The notes beneath the pieces were generated by a model. It saw only the letters and a program-made list of their open reading frames with translations. It was not told the DNA's origin and searched no databases. A program made the position numbers and the translations under genes. A DNA stretch of 64,000 nucleotides from Paraconiothyrium sp. Pb-2020 (taxonomy: Eukaryota > Ascomycota > Dothideomycetes > Pleosporales > Didymosphaeriaceae): positions 4,960,001 through 5,024,000 of the forward strand of contig JAJUBI010000002.1 of the NCBI GenBank assembly GCA_022419385.1, read 5' to 3'. Each line of letters begins with the position of its first letter. Position 1 is the stretch's first letter. Of the stretch, positions 33,767 through 42,989 are shown in pieces.

Positions 33767-34422
33767 TTTTGTGGTCCGTACGTATGTCGATCGATTGAGA
33801 CAAAAGGATTCGCTAGGACCCAAGGAGTGGATGCTCTTGAAAAATCGGTGTAGAGTGACCGTGACTCCGAAGATCTTGTTTTGGCAGATCAATTGATACA
33901 GGAAGAATCGAATGGTAAGATCGAGTACGCAAATGAGTTGTACACTTCAAATCGTTGTAAAACGAGAACACAAAGTATCCGGGCAATGTGCGTTCATAAA
34001 CCCGAGAGCGAGTTCATAGCAATCGCAGGTTCACCGATGATGGGCGTTTGGTCTTTGTACGCTAGCCTCGAGGGTGAACCGTACCGTGAGGCTCGCTCAC
34101 ACGTACAGGGCAAACGATCGTAGTTATGACGATGTCCATACATGGTACACAAACGACCTACTGAGAGCAGCACAAAGTGGCTCACTCCCAAAGACGAAAG
34201 CACCCTCCCCAGGGAAACCTGGAAACGAAAAGGACATAGAAAATAGGTAATACAGGCCATCGTGTACAAGGATAGGTGTCGGGAAAAAGGCAGCCACGCC
34301 CGGCATGCGTGCTTGTGGGATATCTATGAACAATAAAGACCCGCAGATGCTCAGATACAGTAATGCTCACCGACGAGCCCTAAGCGTGCAAACGGCGGTC
34401 GAGCGCGTGGCAATCGTTCAAC

Positions 34423-35370
34423 TCAATCTTCCATGTCCTCGTCGACGCCATCATTGATCCCCAAACGCTCCATATCGCTGAACAGATCACGAAATCCTTG
34501 CAAATTCCACACAATACTGCCGAAGTGAGAGTAGGCCTGTTGTATTGCGCACCATTGCTCAGGCAAAAGTGGAGACCGGCCAGCTTGCTCGAGCTGTACG
34601 TACCGCCCTGCGACGACATTGAGGAGAGGATCACCCTCGGGGAGCTGTTGGATGATGAATTCCAGCTTCGATACATCATCTGCCAGCTGATGTTGTTCCA
34701 CCAAGATTCCGATGAAGGGACCACCGAGTGTGTTGGCAAAGCCGTGCATTCCGAGCTTTCGCATGGTGATGTAGATGTATAGCCAGTAGAACTTGTCGCT
34801 ATCTTGTACAGACGGGTCGGCAGGCAGAAAATCGTACCACTGCTTGGCATTCAGCGCCCTGCAGTACCAGTCTAGGACTTCCATCAGATAGCCGGGGAGA
34901 ATTGGTCCCAGGTCGATGTCCAGGAAGTAGGTATCCCCGCGCATATAAATCTCATCAGGATTGTGTTTGATATCCGTGCAAAGCGTTGGGACGGCGGCCA
35001 TCAGTGCTTGTGCTGGGATTTCGATCTGGACTTTAGAATCGACCTGACCGGCGACCTTGGCTTGATCGGAAAGCTGGCGGTGGCGGTCACGGGCCACGAC
35101 GTTCTCTGCGGCCTCGAGCTGTGGGCAATGTTGTACCGCGGTGCCACTGTATGTCACGACGAGTGTGATCTTGGTACTATCGAGCAACTGCTCTCGGCAT
35201 TCGCGATTCAGAGAGGAGAGGTGCATTTGCGGAAGGTGGCGACAGGATGCAGCTCGAGAGGATGCGAAGTCCGCGCGCGAGGGTTGAGGTGAGTTGATCG
35301 GAGTCAAGGCGAGCGGCACCTTATTATGAACACCGAATGTGGAATATGACAAGCAGACGCCCACGGGCAT
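34423..35370 (-). CDS. Hypothetical BTB-like protein
   Basis: The frame is open from 35442, but that codon is GTG; the first ATG is 35370 (315 residues), and ATG 35226 (MHLSSLNRECREQLL, 267 residues) is a credible alternative. After a polar N-terminus comes TKITLVVTYSGTAV, then VQIEIPAQALM and DLGPILPGYLMEVLDWYCRAL. These resemble a diverged BTB/POZ core. The helical tail (YIYITMRKLGMHGFANTL) is like the Y-x-x-[LM]-R-x-[ML]-G segment of the protein at 26673-27812. The C-terminus is acidic. No catalytic motif, signal peptide or membrane segment is visible. I treat it as a diverged adaptor-type protein at low certainty; the frame itself is well supported. Confidence 0.55.
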   Translation of the reverse strand: MPVGVCLSYSTFGVHNKVPLALTPINSPQPSRADFASSRAASCRHLPQMHLSSLNRECREQLLDSTKITLVVTYSGTAVQHCPQLEAAENVVARDRHRQLSDQAKVAGQVDSKVQIEIPAQALMAAVPTLCTDIKHNPDEIYMRGDTYFLDIDLGPILPGYLMEVLDWYCRALNAKQWYDFLPADPSVQDSDKFYWLYIYITMRKLGMHGFANTLGGPFIGILVEQHQLADDVSKLEFIIQQLPEGDPLLNVVAGRYVQLEQAGRSPLLPEQWCAIQQAYSHFGSIVWNLQGFRDLFSDMERLGINDGVDEDMED

Positions 35371-35910
35371 CGAATCGCACGTGACACTCGAGTCTCCAGG
35401 GCTCGGGCCTAGATATTTCTGCCCATTGCTGAAACGACCCACAATTCCGGCTGTGGTAGGGACCAGAAGTGGGGAATTCCACTAACAGTCGGCCCTCCAG
35501 TCAAGACTATTTTGTACATTTCACCAAAGGTATCACTAGCTTCGGGTTACGACCAGCTATGCGCGAGGCAGGATGGCTAACTGCTCATGCAGTCGAACCA
35601 TCACTGGTCAACGCGTCCTCACGTAACGCTTGATGCAGTAGTGACTGCCCTTCTTCGAGGGCCGCTACTAATCGAGCAGTGAATGTGAATACTACTTCAG
35701 TGAACAATAGGGTTTTTGATGACGTATGTGCATGGTTGAGTTTCAACTTCTATATAAGTCCCGCTTCCAACCTTCGCTTTCGCCCTCGCCCTCACTCTAC
35801 CTCTGCCTCTTCACCCGCCTCCAGCTTCTAATCGCGCCTGAAATTCAGCGCACATACTTTCATTCTCTCTAACCGGCGAACTCAACACCAGCAAATCGCG
35901 TCCGTCTAAT
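35371..35910. promoter_or_regulatory. Divergent promoter region with TATA box at 35751-35757
   Basis: The 540 bp separate the minus-strand BTB-like gene from the plus-strand gene at 35911. TATATAA lies at 35751-35757, about 155 bp before that ATG, followed by a C/T-rich leader. A TGACGTA near 35720 resembles a CRE half-site. The assignment rests on position. Confidence 0.45.
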
Positions 35911-38241
35911 ATGCCGAATCAAAAGCGCAAGGCGCACTACGATATCGGCGGACACGAGGATAAGAGGGCCCGTCAGACACAACCGAACGCGTACCGCCAG
36001 AACCACGTTGGCAAGCACGCGAACAAGCGCGGTGGTAGACCGTTTGTGCATCCTCGATCGTACACCCAAGCCCAGATCCAGCAATATCCCAATCAGATAG
36101 ATCAGACTCAGGTCGCACCAACATTGCCGCAGATGCAGCAGATGCAGCAGATGTTCACTTTTCTCGCGCAACACGGACAGCTGCCGTTTCCTCAGCAGCA
36201 GCAGCAACCGCAGTTCGATAAGGGAATGGCGCAACAGCACATTCCGCAGCCCTCAGATTGCAAGCCGGCATCTTTCGCCCCATACAGTGAATTCACTATC
36301 CCAATCCTATGGTCCACCAAGATCGATCACAGTTTCAGCCCGACTCTGCATCAGGAACAGTGGGACGCTACCGCCTGGACAATTTACTACAACGCGGTTA
36401 CAATGCTCAAAGCCGGCATCACGCGTCAACAGTTCGGACTTCCTGAAGCAAAGGAAGGCTATGGCAAAGGTGTTACCATCGACTATACTGACCTATACCT
36501 CAATCTTAATGACGGTAAAGTCTACGTCGCCGCATCTGAACGGGGCTTAATGACCGTCCCGGACTATCTCAAGCTCTGTGGCATCGCATGGGAACGAAAG
36601 CTGCGTTTCACTGGCAAGACACCTGAGTGGGCCAAGACAGTTTTCGCCGCTGCCGAGACGCGATATATCACCAAAGAGTTCAAGGAGTTGCCCTTACGCG
36701 TACGTAGCGCGGTGCTCGTGTTGCAAAAGTTTCCGGTCTCCGCTCCACGTACGCCTGCCGGTATCTGGGGTCTTGTATACTCCACAAACCTCAAGAAGGT
36801 GGTCCAGTTTCCGTTAGTCTACACCTCAGAGGACCGGGAGTTCGCAATACAAAAGGAGGGTTTCGGTTCACTTTCCGCTGTGGAGGTGAAACATGTGTTC
36901 GCCTTCCCAGAGAAGAATCCCAGCCCCCAGGAGCTTGGAGAGGCTCTGTTCAAGCAGTCTGAGGAGTGCGATGCAGGCAATCTTAACCTGCAGATGAGCA
37001 AGAGCCGCGATGACTACCTTCAAGAGTGTGGTCATCTGTATGGCAAGTACTCACTAGCTAATACACAGGAAAAGAAAGGTATCTTCTTCAACCCGCCTCC
37101 GTCTGTCCCATTTGACGAGCATGAGGATAAATTCGCCGTATACGAGGCCAGGAAGGGCAAGAAGGAGACATTTTATGTGGATTGGAATCGAGCTTGGCGG
37201 GGCCCCACTTTCCTTATGAATGGCATGTACTTCAAGAAAGTCGATACAACTGAGACAGAAGTGGATCTAGAATCTAGCGCAGAGCCTCGGGACAAGCCTC
37301 AACAAGGGACACTGAACGACAAAATTGCGATCTCGAAGCCGGTCGAAACTCCCACCGAGAAGGCCACCTCATTGACCATGCATTCGGAAGGAGTCGAAGT
37401 CGACCAGGACGATGAGATAACCGAGAAGCGTGCCGATGCAAATCTGTCGTCGAAAGAGGCGAGTAATAGGCAGGAATTCCAGGCTCTGGACTCGGCTTCG
37501 CTCAGTGCGTCCGCCGACTTAACGCAGAACGATGTCGAGGCTACATCAGAGACGATTAGCCATTACAGTGTCTCCAAGGCCAGTGAGGAAGAGAGGCTTC
37601 GCAGACTCCAAGAATTGCGGCAGAAGATGGTTACCAAGCGCGCCGAGAAATCTCTCCAGAAATCGAGCGTAAGTCCCCAGGATCGCGCTGCCGATGCGGT
37701 CTCGGAGAACGACAATACGGATTCCACCATCATCGAAGCCTCCAACGAAGTTCGGAAGCGTAAGCATTTGGATAGTCTAGAGCCGCCCATCAAACGGGTC
37801 AAGACTGAAGCCAATGTAGCACCTACTGAGAGCAGTGCGACATCGCCGACCATCGCCGTGCCCGAGGACGGTGCTCTGGAAGATATAAAGGCAGTCCTCG
37901 AAGACAACGACGGAGTGAACGACGACTCAGCTATCGATCTCAGCCTCGACCCAGCAGCAGGCACCGCGGTTGATACTACACTCGAGCTGCTGACTCCGGC
38001 TGGCCGTGACGATGGTTCTGTAAAGAGTGCTCCGGTAGAGGACATTTGGGGAGGGGGCAGCGCAGATATCGACGACTCTGGTATCGATCTGGAAGTGAAC
38101 ACTCCGAAGCAGGACGACCCAATCCTCGCACCGGTTGAGGTTCAGCCGCAGCTTGGCACTGAGCCCGATAGAGCGCACTATGTCTCAACGTATTCCTCTT
38201 ATTATGAACACGCGATCAACCAGGAGGATGCACAGTTGTAA
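35911..38241 (+). CDS. Large hypothetical protein, probably nuclear
   Basis: One intronless frame of 776 residues from ATG 35911, preceded by a TATA box and a pyrimidine-rich leader. The N-terminus is basic (NQKRKAHYD, EDKRARQ), then Met/Gln-rich (QMQQMQQM, QQQQQPQ). Residues about 125-460 look globular, with conserved-looking blocks (SEFTIPILWSTKIDH, TIYYNAVTMLKAGI, YLKLCGIAWERKLRF, FYVDWNRAWRGPTFLMNGMYFKK). The C-terminal 300 residues are acidic and low in complexity, with a helix likely to form a coiled coil (SEEERLRRLQELRQKM) and a basic cluster (VRKRKHL, PPIKRVK) that fits a nuclear signal. I recognise no named domain. Polyglutamine, basic ends and an acidic tail suggest a chromatin- or RNA-associated factor; this is inference. 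Confidence 0.7.
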   Translation: MPNQKRKAHYDIGGHEDKRARQTQPNAYRQNHVGKHANKRGGRPFVHPRSYTQAQIQQYPNQIDQTQVAPTLPQMQQMQQMFTFLAQHGQLPFPQQQQQPQFDKGMAQQHIPQPSDCKPASFAPYSEFTIPILWSTKIDHSFSPTLHQEQWDATAWTIYYNAVTMLKAGITRQQFGLPEAKEGYGKGVTIDYTDLYLNLNDGKVYVAASERGLMTVPDYLKLCGIAWERKLRFTGKTPEWAKTVFAAAETRYITKEFKELPLRVRSAVLVLQKFPVSAPRTPAGIWGLVYSTNLKKVVQFPLVYTSEDREFAIQKEGFGSLSAVEVKHVFAFPEKNPSPQELGEALFKQSEECDAGNLNLQMSKSRDDYLQECGHLYGKYSLANTQEKKGIFFNPPPSVPFDEHEDKFAVYEARKGKKETFYVDWNRAWRGPTFLMNGMYFKKVDTTETEVDLESSAEPRDKPQQGTLNDKIAISKPVETPTEKATSLTMHSEGVEVDQDDEITEKRADANLSSKEASNRQEFQALDSASLSASADLTQNDVEATSETISHYSVSKASEEERLRRLQELRQKMVTKRAEKSLQKSSVSPQDRAADAVSENDNTDSTIIEASNEVRKRKHLDSLEPPIKRVKTEANVAPTESSATSPTIAVPEDGALEDIKAVLEDNDGVNDDSAIDLSLDPAAGTAVDTTLELLTPAGRDDGSVKSAPVEDIWGGGSADIDDSGIDLEVNTPKQDDPILAPVEVQPQLGTEPDRAHYVSTYSSYYEHAINQEDAQL

Positions 38242-38378
38242 AGTCCGCGCAGTGGCATTGCAGCGCCACCAGAATCATGCATTATTAGTGAGTTCCATAC
38301 CGATCCTGCCTCTATTTGAGTTGCTCACATGCGCACAGTAACCCACCCGCCTAAGGTGCCACGTGAGATCTGTTTGTT

Positions 38379-38558
38379 GTGGCATTGACTTTTCATTCAT
38401 GGTTTAACTGTACGCTGTGTCGTTTTCAAGCCATGCTCAATGCATTCGGCTTTCTGCATGTTCAATTGTCGTGGCATTTGCTCTTCATTCATGTTTTAAT
38501 TGTACTTTGCGTTGTTGTCAAGCCATGCTTAATGTATCCGGCCTTTCTTTGCATAGCT
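38379..38558. repeat. Diverged tandem duplication, period about 92 bp
   Basis: Unit 1 (38379-38470) and unit 2 (38471-38558) begin GTGGCATT and share TTCATTCATG, TTTAA-TGTAC, TCAAGCCATGCT-AATG and CTTTCT. Several differences are C/T (GCTCAATGCA against GCTTAATGTA), the direction expected from repeat-induced or deamination mutation, but there are few sites. Confidence 0.75.
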
Positions 38559-38836
38559 TTTCATGTCGCCAACACTTTTTAGGCACACTTTGGTTATTTC
38601 GTAAAGTACCATAGGTAACTGAGAATTCACAGTGTTAGAAAATGATGATAATTCGACAAGTTTGCGAGATATAACCTAGGTATTTGTGTAGTCTTGAACG
38701 AAGCACGAGCGGTCTTCAATTCATTATAAGTGCTCTTCGAAAAGAATCGCAACATATGTGAGCTGATGGAAATCTTGCTATATTCGCGACAAGATGAAGG
38801 TCGTGGTCGTGGATTTCCGAGGTCTAAAGTTGGGGG

Positions 38837-38857
38837 GCGCTAGCAAATGCGCTAGCA
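38837..38857. promoter_or_regulatory. Paired GCGCTAGCA sites upstream of NmrA-like gene
   Basis: The 9-mer GCGCTAGCA occurs at 38837-38845 and again at 38849-38857, a 12-bp period, about 115 bp before the start codon. Each contains the palindrome GCTAGC. The position fits a regulatory site; no factor is known to me for it. Confidence 0.35.
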
Positions 38858-38969
38858 CTTGAAGTAATTTAGCGTATGATATTCAATTTTGAGGCCAATC
38901 GCATCAAGCATCCTCAATTTTATTGGCCTCGCTGCCCACACCTTGGAAATTATTCCGATCAGACTCACG

Positions 38970-40087
38970 ATGTCCAAGAAGCTCATTGTTGTTGTTGGTG
39001 CGACAGGCAACCAGGGCGGTTCTGTTGCTCGCCGCTTCCTCGCTGCGGGCTACCGCGTCCGCGGCCTCACGCGAAATGTCTCCTCTCCCGCTGCCACGGC
39101 ACTGGCATCAACAGGGGTGGAGATAGTGCAGGCAGACCTCGACGACGTCCAATCTTTGAAAGAAGCGTTCCGTGGTGCGAATGCGATCTTCAGCGTGACC
39201 AATTACTGGGAACCCTTCTTCCGCCCAGATTGTCGTGCTGAGGCTGAAGATATGGGCATATCGTGCCGCGAATTTGCTTACGACGTCGAATTCCTTCAGG
39301 GGAAAAACATAGCAGATGCAGCAGCCACGACCACGGATACCCTTGACGAGAATGGTTTCTTCGCTTCCACGCTCAGCCACGCCGACAAGTGCAGCGACGG
39401 GAAGTTCGAGGAGTTGTACCATTTCGATGCGAAGGCTGACATCTTCCCGACGTATGTGAACAAGAAGTACCCTGCGTTGGCGGCCAAGATGTCGTGTATT
39501 CACACGGGCTACTTCTACACAAGTTATAACATCCTGCCTGACTCGTATTTCCAGAAGGCGAGTCACTCATCTGGTAGCTATTGGGATCCTTTGCTGACGA
39601 GGGGCTAGAACCCTGACGGCACGTTCACAATGGCATTCACTACCTCACCAGATAAGCCTGTTCCTCACTTCGACCCGGCTGGGGATATGGGCGCATTCAC
39701 CTACGCTGTCTCGCAAATGCCTCCGGGCAAGGCATACATGGCTGCAGGCACCACTTGCACCTGGCCCCAATTTCTGGAGACATGGGCCAAGGTCAATAAT
39801 GTCAAAGCTAACTACAAGCAAGTCACATCAGAAGAGATGATCGAAGCTACAGCGGATCGCGAAGCTGGTATTGAGGTTGCTGCCATGTTCTCTTATTCAA
39901 GTGATCCCGGCTATGATGGTGGTATGAGCTTATTGTCGGCGGATGACCTGCGTAAGGTAAGTGGCGAATTAAAGATGTTGTTCGATATGGTAATGCTAAC
40001 TCGATACAGGCTGGTATTGACTGTCCGCTTACAACGTGGGAAGAGTGGACTAAGAAGCACGACTGGTCTTCTGTTTTGAATAAGTAA
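38970..40087 (+). CDS. NmrA-like NAD(P)-binding protein with a GC-AG intron
   Basis: Exons 38970-39557, 39609-39956 and 40010-40087 give 337 residues. Read without the first intron the frame meets TAG at 39606. That stop disappears if 39558-39608 is a 51-nt intron with a GC donor (AAG then GCGAGT), a CTGAC branch site and a CTAG acceptor, joining SYFQK to NPDGTFTMAF at phase 0. The second intron is canonical (GTAAGT, GCTAAC, ACAG). The N-terminus has the NmrA-type dinucleotide motif GATGNQGG (10-17), then VRGLTRN and VQADLDD. The C-terminal part (DKPVPHFDPAGDMGAF, MPPGKAYMAAGTT) matches NmrA-like/HSCARG proteins, atypical SDR-fold proteins that bind NADP without the catalytic Tyr and can act as redox sensors. 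Start ATG 38970 gives MSKKLIVVV; the upstream TTG is not used. Its link to the following sulfatase gene is positional only. Confidence 0.82.
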
Positions 40088-40631
40088 AAGATATGTCGCA
40101 ATTGTACCAATGTCAAAATATTATGGCCAGCAATAATTTTTCATTAAGGTCCATGCGAGCAATGAATGCTGATCGGCGTACGTCAACGTACAACTAGCGG
40201 TAGTGCGTTAAGACAACTTCTCGTATAGCCGTCTACCGTCTGCGCTTGTCCACCTCCGCCGACTTTGTACAGATATATAATTCAGAATCCCTGGACATAA
40301 CGTCCGGCTCCGTGCAATTTGCGAGGTGTAGTGTGAATCGGCCCCAATGCGGAGCGGCTGGCGATCTCTTTCCCGATTGGGGCCTTCCCGCGAGGTCGAC
40401 AAACCACCAAGCCATTATATTTCAGGTCTGTCCCGTGTACGTGCGCGGGTTCGAAATTCGAAGGACGAGATAGCCGTGCTTACCAAGGTCTCAATGCATC
40501 ACTTACCGATTGTGGTCTATGTCGCGAGCTCCATTCAGATAGTTTGCCTGGGTCGACACGTATTTAATCAATCCCACCGGCATTATGTTTAGAAATAGTG
40601 CTGTTGCTCGACACGAACTCTCCTCAACATC
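40088..40631. other. Intergenic region upstream of sulfatase, with 9-bp inverted repeat
   Basis: No gene was supported. GGCCCCAAT at 40340-40348 and its exact inverse ATTGGGGCC at 40376-40384 are separated by 27 bp, about 250 bp before the sulfatase start. Confidence 0.45.
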
Positions 40632-42653
40632 ATGGTACATACCGCATTTCTACCTTTACTTCTTGTATCAGCGCTATGCAATGTCCCGGCTATTGTTGCC
40701 GAGAAATCAAAACGTCCAAATGTTGTTTTCATCCTCACAGACGACCAGGACGCAAAACTCAACAGTCTTGACTATATGCCTAACGTACAAGAGCTACTTG
40801 TCAATCAAGGTACCCACTTCAAGAGCCATTACTGCACAGTAGCGTGGTGTTGCCCCTCCCGTGTTAGCCTCTGGACTGGAAAGGCAGCGCATAATACTAA
40901 TGTTACGAATGTCGAGAAGCCATATGGTGAGCGCCTCGTCAATTTTATTGACCGCCTATATGCTAAATGATGGCTTAGGTGGTTATCCAAAGTTCGTCCA
41001 AGAAGGTCATAACGACAATTGGGTTCCAGTATGGCTGCAGTCGGAAGGGTATCAGATATACTACACAGGGAAGCTCATGAATGCTCACAACGTCGTCAAC
41101 TACTTTCAGCCGTTTGCGAAAGGTTTTACGGGTTCGGTGAGTTCCCAATCTGACTTTAGTTAGACATCATGGATATTTTGTACCCTTGTTCTCGCAGCAA
41201 TTGGACGTAGCTACTTACTGACGGGATTTTCAGGACTTTCTGCTCGATCCGAACACATACAACTACATGAACCCTATCTTCCAGCGCAACAAATTGCCTC
41301 CACTTTGGCATACAAACGAATATTCCACTGATCTTGTTCGCAAGAAAGCGCTCGGCTTTATCGACGATGCAATCAAGAAGCCCGATTCCCCGTTTTTCGT
41401 CACTGTGGCTCCGATTGCGCCTCACTCAGACTATACTGTTAGCCTCAATATCGGCGGGGACCCGCCCTATGGTGTTAATATCACTCCTCCAGTTGCGGCG
41501 GACGATTACAAAGACCTGTTCCCGGATGCAGCTGTACCACGCGATCCCAACTTCAACCCAGATGTACCTTCTGGTGTTGACTGGATTGCTGAGTTACCCC
41601 AGCTGTCTGCGGAGAACATCACGTATAACGACCATCTTTATCGGCAGCGACTTCGAGCTCTACAGTCTGTTGACGAGATGGTCAAAGATGTTGTCGACAA
41701 ACTTGAACAGGCTGGGGTCCTTGACAACACATATATCTTCTACTCAAGCGACAATGGCTACCACATTGGGCAACATCGCCTTGCTCCCGGAAAAGGTTGC
41801 GGCTTCGAAGAGGACATTAATGTACCGCTTGTTGTGCGAGGACCTGGGGTACCTGCTGGCAAAGTCATCACCCGCTCTACAACACACACGGATCTTGCTC
41901 CTACCTGGTGGCAGATCTTGGGCATACCGCTTCGCCAGGATTTTGACGGGATTCCAATTCCGCTCACTGAGAGTGGTCTTACTGAATTGGAAGAGAGTAA
42001 GCGCGCGAAAGAGCACATCCAAATCGAATTCTGGAGCAAGAGCAACCCGCAGGAGTACAACCAGGAAACCGAGGTCAATAGCACGTACAAGGGTATCCGC
42101 ATTGTGGGTGAAAATTATGGATTCTACTATGCGGTATGGTGTACGAACAGCCATGAGTTGTATGACATGAAGGTATGCAATTTTTTCTGCCCTTCCATAG
42201 TTCGAAGCTGACAACCCCTAGGCCGATCCGTCCCAGATGATGAATCTTTATGCAGTCTCGAATAATACCGCTGCTGCTTCGTACAACGCCTCCACGACTT
42301 TAGGCCGCCCACTCCCCGCTCTCACCCCCCGCCTCGATGCCCTCATTCTTGCCCTAAAGACGTGCAAAGGTGCTAAAGCGTGCACTGAGCCTTGGAACAC
42401 TCTGCTTGCTGGTGAGGACGTATACACGCTAGCTGAGGCTATGGATATGAAATACGATGATTACTTCGCTGGGTTGCCGAAGGTTGAGTTCGATCGGTGC
42501 GAGGAAGGGTACATTGCTGATGCTGAAGGTCCAGTATGGAAGGAGGAGCTAGAGTGGACAGAGGGAGATTTTGTCCAGAGAAGTCTATCAGAGGCAGTAT
42601 GGGATGTCAACATGCTTGCAAGGAAGGGAAGACATGCGCTGAATAGGCCTTGA
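40632..42653 (+). CDS. Secreted arylsulfatase (type I, formylglycine-dependent)
   Basis: Exons 40632-40926, 40979-41136, 41234-42172 and 42222-42653 give 607 residues; all donors and acceptors are GT-AG and phases agree. A signal peptide occupies about 1-23 (HTAFLPLLLVSALCNVPAIVA). Sulfatase-family (PF00884) features follow: VVFILTDDQD near 30-40 with metal-binding acids, the CCPSR core at about 73-77 whose first Cys of C-x-P-S-R would be oxidised to formylglycine, IYYTGKLMN, SSDNGYHIGQHRL, and THTDLAPTWW. Length and C-terminal region match fungal arylsulfatases that release sulfate from aryl or polysaccharide esters outside the cell. It sits between an NmrA-like gene and a convergent anion:cation symporter gene, which suggests sulfur or carbon scavenging; this is inference. 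Confidence 0.92.
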
Positions 42654-42989
42654 GGGACGGAATGGTGTGGCGGTGTTGTTTGATTGGACGAGAATGCACG
42701 TCGGTGTTTTGCATTTGCCGATCGCAGGGTTCTTTACGCACCAGTCGCGTCTTCTCATCGATATTCATCCTGTATCTTCTCACGCGTATTCAAAATCCCA
42801 TCTATTGGCACGGCTGGCATAATGATTTTACTTTTGGTGTCCTATAAAACATGGTCTGCGGGCCCGGCAACTGCCAGTGGGCGCAGAGGAAACCTCGATG
42901 CGCTTCGTAACATCTATCGTGAAGATGTACAACTCTATCCTGCAACCACTATAAGCTCATCCCAGATACTCTCCTTTTATGGGCGACCC
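42654..42989. other. Convergent 3' intergenic region
   Basis: The 336 bp hold the 3' ends of the sulfatase and symporter genes, which face each other. No other feature was supported. Confidence 0.4.

Larger units (their letters stand above)
32488..34422. other. 1.9-kb region with a perfect palindrome and a possible gene relic
   Basis: No complete gene was supported. The region contains a 22-bp perfect palindrome at 32955-32976 and a possible split or decayed small gene at 33298-33766, both listed separately. Confidence 0.45.
38242..38969. other. Intergenic region with a 92-bp tandem duplication and paired GCGCTAGCA sites
   Basis: The 728 bp precede the NmrA-like gene. Two structures are listed separately: the tandem duplication at 38379-38558 and the paired 9-mers at 38837-38857. 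No gene was supported. Confidence 0.5.

Noticed and set aside
39606..39608. Premature stop making the NmrA-like gene a pseudogene
   Set aside because: A GC-AG intron with branch site and acceptor removes it in frame and joins the two parts smoothly.
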